Assembly (NCBI GenBank): GCA_963834135.1
Contig: CAWIAN010000005.1
Location: 124,001-188,000, forward strand
DNA from: Bog-257 sp963834135
GTDB lineage: Bacteria; Acidobacteriota; Terriglobia; Terriglobales; Acidobacteriaceae
Direction: 5' to 3'
Length of the DNA stretch: 64,000 bases
The notes below the pieces were generated by a model, which was given only the letters and a program-made list of their open reading frames with translations, was not told the DNA's origin and did not search any database. Shown here piece after piece: positions 60,825 to 64,000 of the stretch. Each line of letters opens with the position of its first letter. Position 1 is the stretch's first letter. The position numbers and the translations under genes are program-made.

Positions 60825-60907
60825 GTTGATAAACAGGCGATTACACAAGTTACTCGGAACGGTATCCACCGGCAAGCGCCTCCTCGTGAACTGGAGGATT
60901 ACGCGGG
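60825..60907 (-). repeat. Array element 14, array end
   Basis: Left arm GTTGATAAACAGGCGATTAC ACAAG; the right arm is degenerate (CTCGTGAACTGGAGGATTAC GCGG). Last copy of the array; it lies 135 bases from the 3' end of tRNA-His and has no cassette gene beyond it. Confidence 0.7.
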
Positions 60908-61042
60908 GAGCCACGCATGAAGCGTTGCCACCGCCCGCACCAGGAAGCGAAAAGGAGCCCCGCCCTGCCGGCTTCGGCGACGTCCCATGTACGCAGAGAC
61001 AATCGGTTGCGCTGGAAAGGATAGGAATTACAGAGGTAGGTT

Positions 61043-61118
61043 TGGGGTGGGTGGAGGGATTCGAACCCTCGACAGCCGGAGCCACAGTCCGGAGTTCTAC
61101 CACTGAACTACACCCACC
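61043..61118 (-). tRNA. tRNA-His(GTG)
   Basis: 76 bases including the extra 5' G-1 and encoded CCA. Acceptor GTGGGTG / CACCCAC, G-1 opposite C73, anticodon stem CCGGA / TCCGG with loop CTGTGGC (anticodon GTG), T arm GAGGG / CCCTC around TTCGAAT. The array begins 135 bases from its 3' end. Confidence 0.96.
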
Positions 61119-61153
61119 GTGACCAGCCAAATTATAACATTGGCACGCGCTCC

Positions 61154-61898
61154 TCAGCCTTTGAACAGCTTGGCCAGCCGATCGATATCCGCTGCGTTCG
61201 CGTCGCCAATGATGAAGTAGCGCAAACCACCCTGGGCCCACGTTTGCATGTTGAATGTGGTCGCACCCGGCGAAGCCACCTTGTTCCCCAACGACGTCCC
61301 GAGCGCTGCTTCCGGAAAAATGAAGACCGAGATGTGATGCTTGCGAACATCGTAAATAAGCTGTGCGCCGGGAACCTGATCGAGGTAGGTCATGCGGCCA
61401 CCCACCAGGGTGAAGTCGGTGTTTTGCAACTCCGGCAAGTTAAACGCAAAGGGAATTCTTCCCTGAAACCACGGCTTGACCGTGTGCCGATCGGTCGAGA
61501 CAACGTCGACCGGCGACGAGCTGGCCAGAGTGGCAACGTGCAAATCCGCAATCTCGCTGAAGACATGATTTCGCGCCGAGCGCATCTGCAGGTAGTTCGC
61601 CGTCAGCACCCCCACAATCAGAATCATGGCCGCCGCCGCGAGCGCCAGCCATGTCATGGAAAAGCTGCGTCGCGTTTTGGCCGCGATCCGGCGCTCCATC
61701 TTCCTGCGGAACTCAGCGTTAGGCGTGAAGCGCGTTCCAGCCGCCTGTACGGCCCGTTTCATCTGGACCCGAGCTAAAGCATCCGACGAGCACGACGGGC
61801 AGGAACGCACGATGCTGGTCGAAGCTGAACATCTCCTGCTCCGGAAGTTCGCCGTCAGCGTAGGCGTCGAGTTTCGTCTTCCAGGAATCACATGCCAT
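61154..61898 (-). pseudogene. Anti-sigma factor (zf-HC2), frameshifted
   Basis: The start ATG 61898 gives MACDSWKTKLDAYADGELPE ..., then DQH; the next residues of the zinc-binding motif (VRSCPSC) are in the +1 frame. Removing one base near 61800-61815 restores the H-x3-C-x2-C anti-sigma motif. The remainder (RFTPNAEFRRKMERRIAAK, membrane segment SMTWLALAAAAMILIVGVLTA, then a periplasmic domain) is intact to the stop at 61154. It overlaps the sigma gene by 11 bases. One-base insertion, real or technical. Confidence 0.82.
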
Positions 61899-62433
61899 GG
61901 CTGGCCCTCACCGGTGCCGTCGCCAGACGATCGCGCAACATCTTTCGCGCCCGCGATAACCGCGACATCACCGTTCCAATGGGAATGCCAAGCGTCTCCG
62001 CCAATTCCTGATACGACATCTCCTCTACCTCGCAGAGCAGCAGGACCTCGCGAAACTGTACCGGCAGGTCGTCGATCGCCGCCTGAATGAGATGAGTATT
62101 CGAGCGGTTCAGGAAAATCGACTCAGGAGTTTCATGCTCCACCGCCATCTCCGGTCCATCCTCTTCCATGTCGAGCGGGACGGTCGAAGCAGCCTTCAGG
62201 CCCGTTCGCGATGTCAGGAAGGTGTTGCGCAGGATGCGATAGATCCATGCGCGAAAATTACTTCCCGGACGGAATGACGAGAACCCTTTCAAAGCCTTGG
62301 TGTAAGCCTCCTGCACCAGGTCCTCGGCCTCTTCGCGATTCTGGGTCAGCCAGTGCGCGAAGTTATACAGCTGATCGAACAGCGGCATCGCCAGCTCTTC
62401 GAACGATCCGGATTGAGGGTCTGTCCCGGACAT
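61888..62433 (-). CDS. ECF-type sigma factor
   Basis: 181 residues from ATG 62433 (MSGTDPQSGSFEELAM). Region 2 NREEAEDLVQEAYTKALKGF and SNFRAWIYRILRNTFLT; region 4 DLPVQFREVLLLCEVEEMSYQELAETLGIPIGTVMSRLSRARKML. The start codon is preceded by a weak GTGGGG. Stop overlaps the anti-sigma start. Divergent to the DUF2231 gene. Together with its anti-sigma factor it forms a membrane-signalling pair. Confidence 0.93.
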   Translation of the reverse strand: MSGTDPQSGSFEELAMPLFDQLYNFAHWLTQNREEAEDLVQEAYTKALKGFSSFRPGSNFRAWIYRILRNTFLTSRTGLKAASTVPLDMEEDGPEMAVEHETPESIFLNRSNTHLIQAAIDDLPVQFREVLLLCEVEEMSYQELAETLGIPIGTVMSRLSRARKMLRDRLATAPVRASHGM

Positions 62434-62565
62434 CCCCACAAGCTTAAACCAGCCCACATCGCTTTTATTCCCGGAGGAAAACAAGTTTTTCCAGGATGCG
62501 GGAATAAAGCATGCCGACGCCAGTTTTAGCTGTGTAAGCCGAATAGGAAGTTCGGTAGCTGGAGG

Positions 62566-63031
62566 ATGAACATCGCGATGGTCAGTCCATTTGATTTGAA
62601 GTCGGCACTCCTTGCCAGGCACGCGCAGCACGTTGTGCTGATTCATTTCCCCATCGCGCTGTTCATCGCAGCTGTAGCGTTCGACTACGCGGCGCGATGG
62701 AGTAAGAGCAAGACGCTGGAAACGGCGGCTTATCTCAATCTTCTTCTTGCCGCGGTGTCAACCGTGCCCGTTGTCCTGTCAGGACTGGCCGCCTGGCAGT
62801 GGGCACTGGGAGGCCAAAAGCTGAAGGGCATTCTGCTGATGCACCTGACCCTGGGATGCGCGTCCGCAGTCTTGATCTGGCTGGTGTTCCTGCTTCATCG
62901 CGCGGCGCGGCGTTCGCCGGAACCGCTCCGCGTCGAATCTCCGCCTTGTTGTCGAGGCGCTGGCTGTCCTGGTGATCGCATTGACCGCACACCTCGGCGG
63001 CTTCCTGAGCGGAGTCAACCTGCCTTCGTAA
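62566..63031 (+). pseudogene. DUF2231-type membrane protein, frameshifted
   Basis: Starts at ATG 62566 (alternative 62578, each with imperfect ribosome-binding spacing). Membrane segments LIHFPIALFIAAVAFDYAA, LNLLLAAVSTVPVVLSGLAA, LLMHLTLGCASAVLIWLVF. After ~RRSPEP the membrane protein continues in the +1 frame (RLVVEALAVLVIALTAHLGG to a stop at 63031). One base inserted within 62905-62945 explains it. Continuing the first frame instead gives Cys/Arg-rich non-protein-like residues to 63093. Followed 54 bases later by the metallophosphoesterase. Confidence 0.75.
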
Positions 63032-63085
63032 AACTCGGCGAAATCGTATTCGCGACATACATAAAGGATAGTGGAGAGAAAACAG

Positions 63086-64000
63086 ATGGCTAACACTAAG
63101 AAGGACTCTTTCGATCAGAACATCCCCGAGCGTGGCAGCGACGGCGTCGATCGCCGTGGATTTCTGAAATGCATGGCCTGGGCCGGCACCGGACTGGTCT
63201 GGACCCTAACCGCCGGAATTCCGATGTCCAGCGTTGTTGCAGGCACGCCAGGTCACGCCATGGGCAATAAAGGCGGCTTCAGTTTCGTGCAGATCAGCGA
63301 TAGTCACATCGGTTTCGACAAGCCGGCGAATGTGGACGTGACCGCAACCTTGCAGGTCGCGATCGACAAGATCAATGCGCTGCCGAATCAGCCCGATTTC
63401 ATACTGCACACCGGCGACCTCAGCCATCTGTCCAAGCCAGGCGAGTTCGACACGTTGAACCAGGCACTGAAAGGCGCTCGCAGCCAGCAGGTGTTTTATG
63501 TGCCCGGCGAGCACGATGTCTCGCTCGACAATGGCCGGATGTTCCTCGAACGCTACGGCAAAGGCACGAAGGGCGACGGCTGGCAGAGCTTCGACCACAA
63601 GGGAGTTCACTTTGTAGGCCTGGTCAACGTCCTGAACCTGAAGGCCGGCGGCCTCGGTGTTCTGGGTCCCGACCAACTCAAATGGCTGGAGGATGATCTG
63701 CGCGCGCAGAAGAGCAGCACGCCCATCGTAGTCTTCGCGCATGTTCCGCTGTGGGCTGCTTATCCGCAATGGGGATGGGGAACCGAGGATAGCTCGCAGG
63801 CCCTGGCTTATCTGAAGCGCTTCGGTTCCGTCACCGTGCTGAACGGACACATCCACCAGATCATGCAAAAGGTAGAAGGCAACGTCACTTTTCACACCGC
63901 CATGTCGACGGCATTTCCTCAACCAATCGCCGGCACCGCTCCTTCGCCCGGTCCAATCAAGGTTCCGGCCGAACATCTGCGGCAGGTGCTCGGCATTACG
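63086..64000 (+). CDS. Tat-exported metallophosphoesterase, 3' truncated
   Basis: At least 305 residues, open to the window end. Twin-arginine signal VDRRGFLKCMAWAGTGLVW. Metallophosphoesterase motifs: QISDSHIGF (D-x-H), HTGDLSHL (GDxxH-like), VPGEHDVS, FAHVPLW and NGHIHQIM (GH-x-H). Probable periplasmic calcineurin-like phosphodiesterase or phosphatase. Lies in the sigma/DUF2231 neighbourhood. Its 3' end is beyond the window. Confidence 0.9.
   Translation, partial: MANTKKDSFDQNIPERGSDGVDRRGFLKCMAWAGTGLVWTLTAGIPMSSVVAGTPGHAMGNKGGFSFVQISDSHIGFDKPANVDVTATLQVAIDKINALPNQPDFILHTGDLSHLSKPGEFDTLNQALKGARSQQVFYVPGEHDVSLDNGRMFLERYGKGTKGDGWQSFDHKGVHFVGLVNVLNLKAGGLGVLGPDQLKWLEDDLRAQKSSTPIVVFAHVPLWAAYPQWGWGTEDSSQALAYLKRFGSVTVLNGHIHQIMQKVEGNVTFHTAMSTAFPQPIAGTAPSPGPIKVPAEHLRQVLGIT

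Larger units (their letters stand above)
47867..60907 (-). mobile_element. Gene-cassette-like array with palindromic elements
   Basis: Thirteen kilobases in which almost every gene is on the - strand and each is followed at its 3' end by one imperfect palindrome. Fourteen element copies (some with only one arm) share one orientation. Consensus on + is left arm GTTGNGATAACAGGCGTTAT and right arm CACTTGTGATATGGCGAT then ATTACGCCAAC. This is the layout of integron gene cassettes, but the canonical attC GTTRRRY core and an integrase are not seen here. I call it cassette-like. Confidence 0.7.

Noticed and set aside
47867..60907. Canonical integron attC sites
   Set aside because: I looked for GTTRRRY and RYYYAAC at the outer ends of the palindromes. 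The ends read GTTATC, GTTAAC or GTTGGC, so the consensus is not met. I kept the neutral term cassette-like.

Overview
The window looks like a chromosomal segment of an Acidobacteriota (Terriglobia, Koribacter-like) genome. This is inferred from family content: an Oar-like TonB receptor with an N-terminal carboxypeptidase-regulatory-like domain, several secreted 'GloVer'-type tandem-repeat proteins, a DUF1254/DUF1214 protein and ToxR-like winged-helix proteins. No taxonomic search was possible. Genes are densely packed, translation-start sites are often preceded by clear Shine-Dalgarno sequences, and both tRNA genes seen encode their own CCA.

Region 1 (1-17.8 kb) is the S10-spc-alpha ribosomal supercluster, all on the + strand: rplC (5' cut), rplD, rplW, rplB, rpsS, rplV, rpsC, rplP, rpmC, rpsQ, rplN, rplX, rplE, rpsN (zinc type), rpsH, rplF, rplR, rpsE, rpmD, rplO, secY, adk, map, infA, rpmJ, rpsM, rpsK, rpsD, rpoA, rplQ, closed by a strong terminator at 17756-17785. 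Many intergenic spacers carry short 7-8 base tandem repeats, often as opposed pairs able to fold.

Region 2 (17.9-31.4 kb) is mixed metabolism: a secreted lipase-like protein with a degenerate active site, a c-type cytochrome, an ECF sigma factor with a small membrane partner, an amidohydrolase / alpha-beta hydrolase / pirin / NifU-like run, a receiver-like protein with a Gly/Arg-rich tail, mutY, a peroxiredoxin and two secreted tandem paralogues of unknown function. Region 3 (31.43-35.24 kb) is a small genomic island inserted at tRNA-Pro(TGG): a 49-bp copy of the tRNA 3' part marks the far end, an integrase remnant lies beside the tRNA, and the cargo is LysR, SDR, double CMD-domain protein and cupin.

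Region 4 (35.4-47.8 kb) holds an apparent alpha-glucan locus (MFS sugar transporter, winged-helix regulator, TonB receptor, GH13 amylase), a DUF1254 protein and a DinB-like protein. Region 5 (47.87-60.91 kb) is the most unusual part: an array in which almost every gene lies on the - strand and each is followed at its 3' end by one copy of an 80-90 bp imperfect palindrome of fixed orientation. This is the architecture of integron gene cassettes, but I see no canonical GTTRRRY attC core and no integrase. Cargo includes four GloVer-repeat proteins, a chimeric GloVer fragment, small membrane proteins, a zinc ribbon and a response regulator. Region 6 (61.0-64.0 kb) has tRNA-His, an ECF sigma / anti-sigma pair, a DUF2231 membrane protein and a Tat-exported metallophosphoesterase cut by the window end.

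Four genes (NifU-like, a membrane protein at 29.8-30.9 kb, the anti-sigma factor and the DUF2231 protein) are broken by apparent single-base insertions, five events in all. All are of the same sign, so either real decay or base-call error in the assembly is possible.
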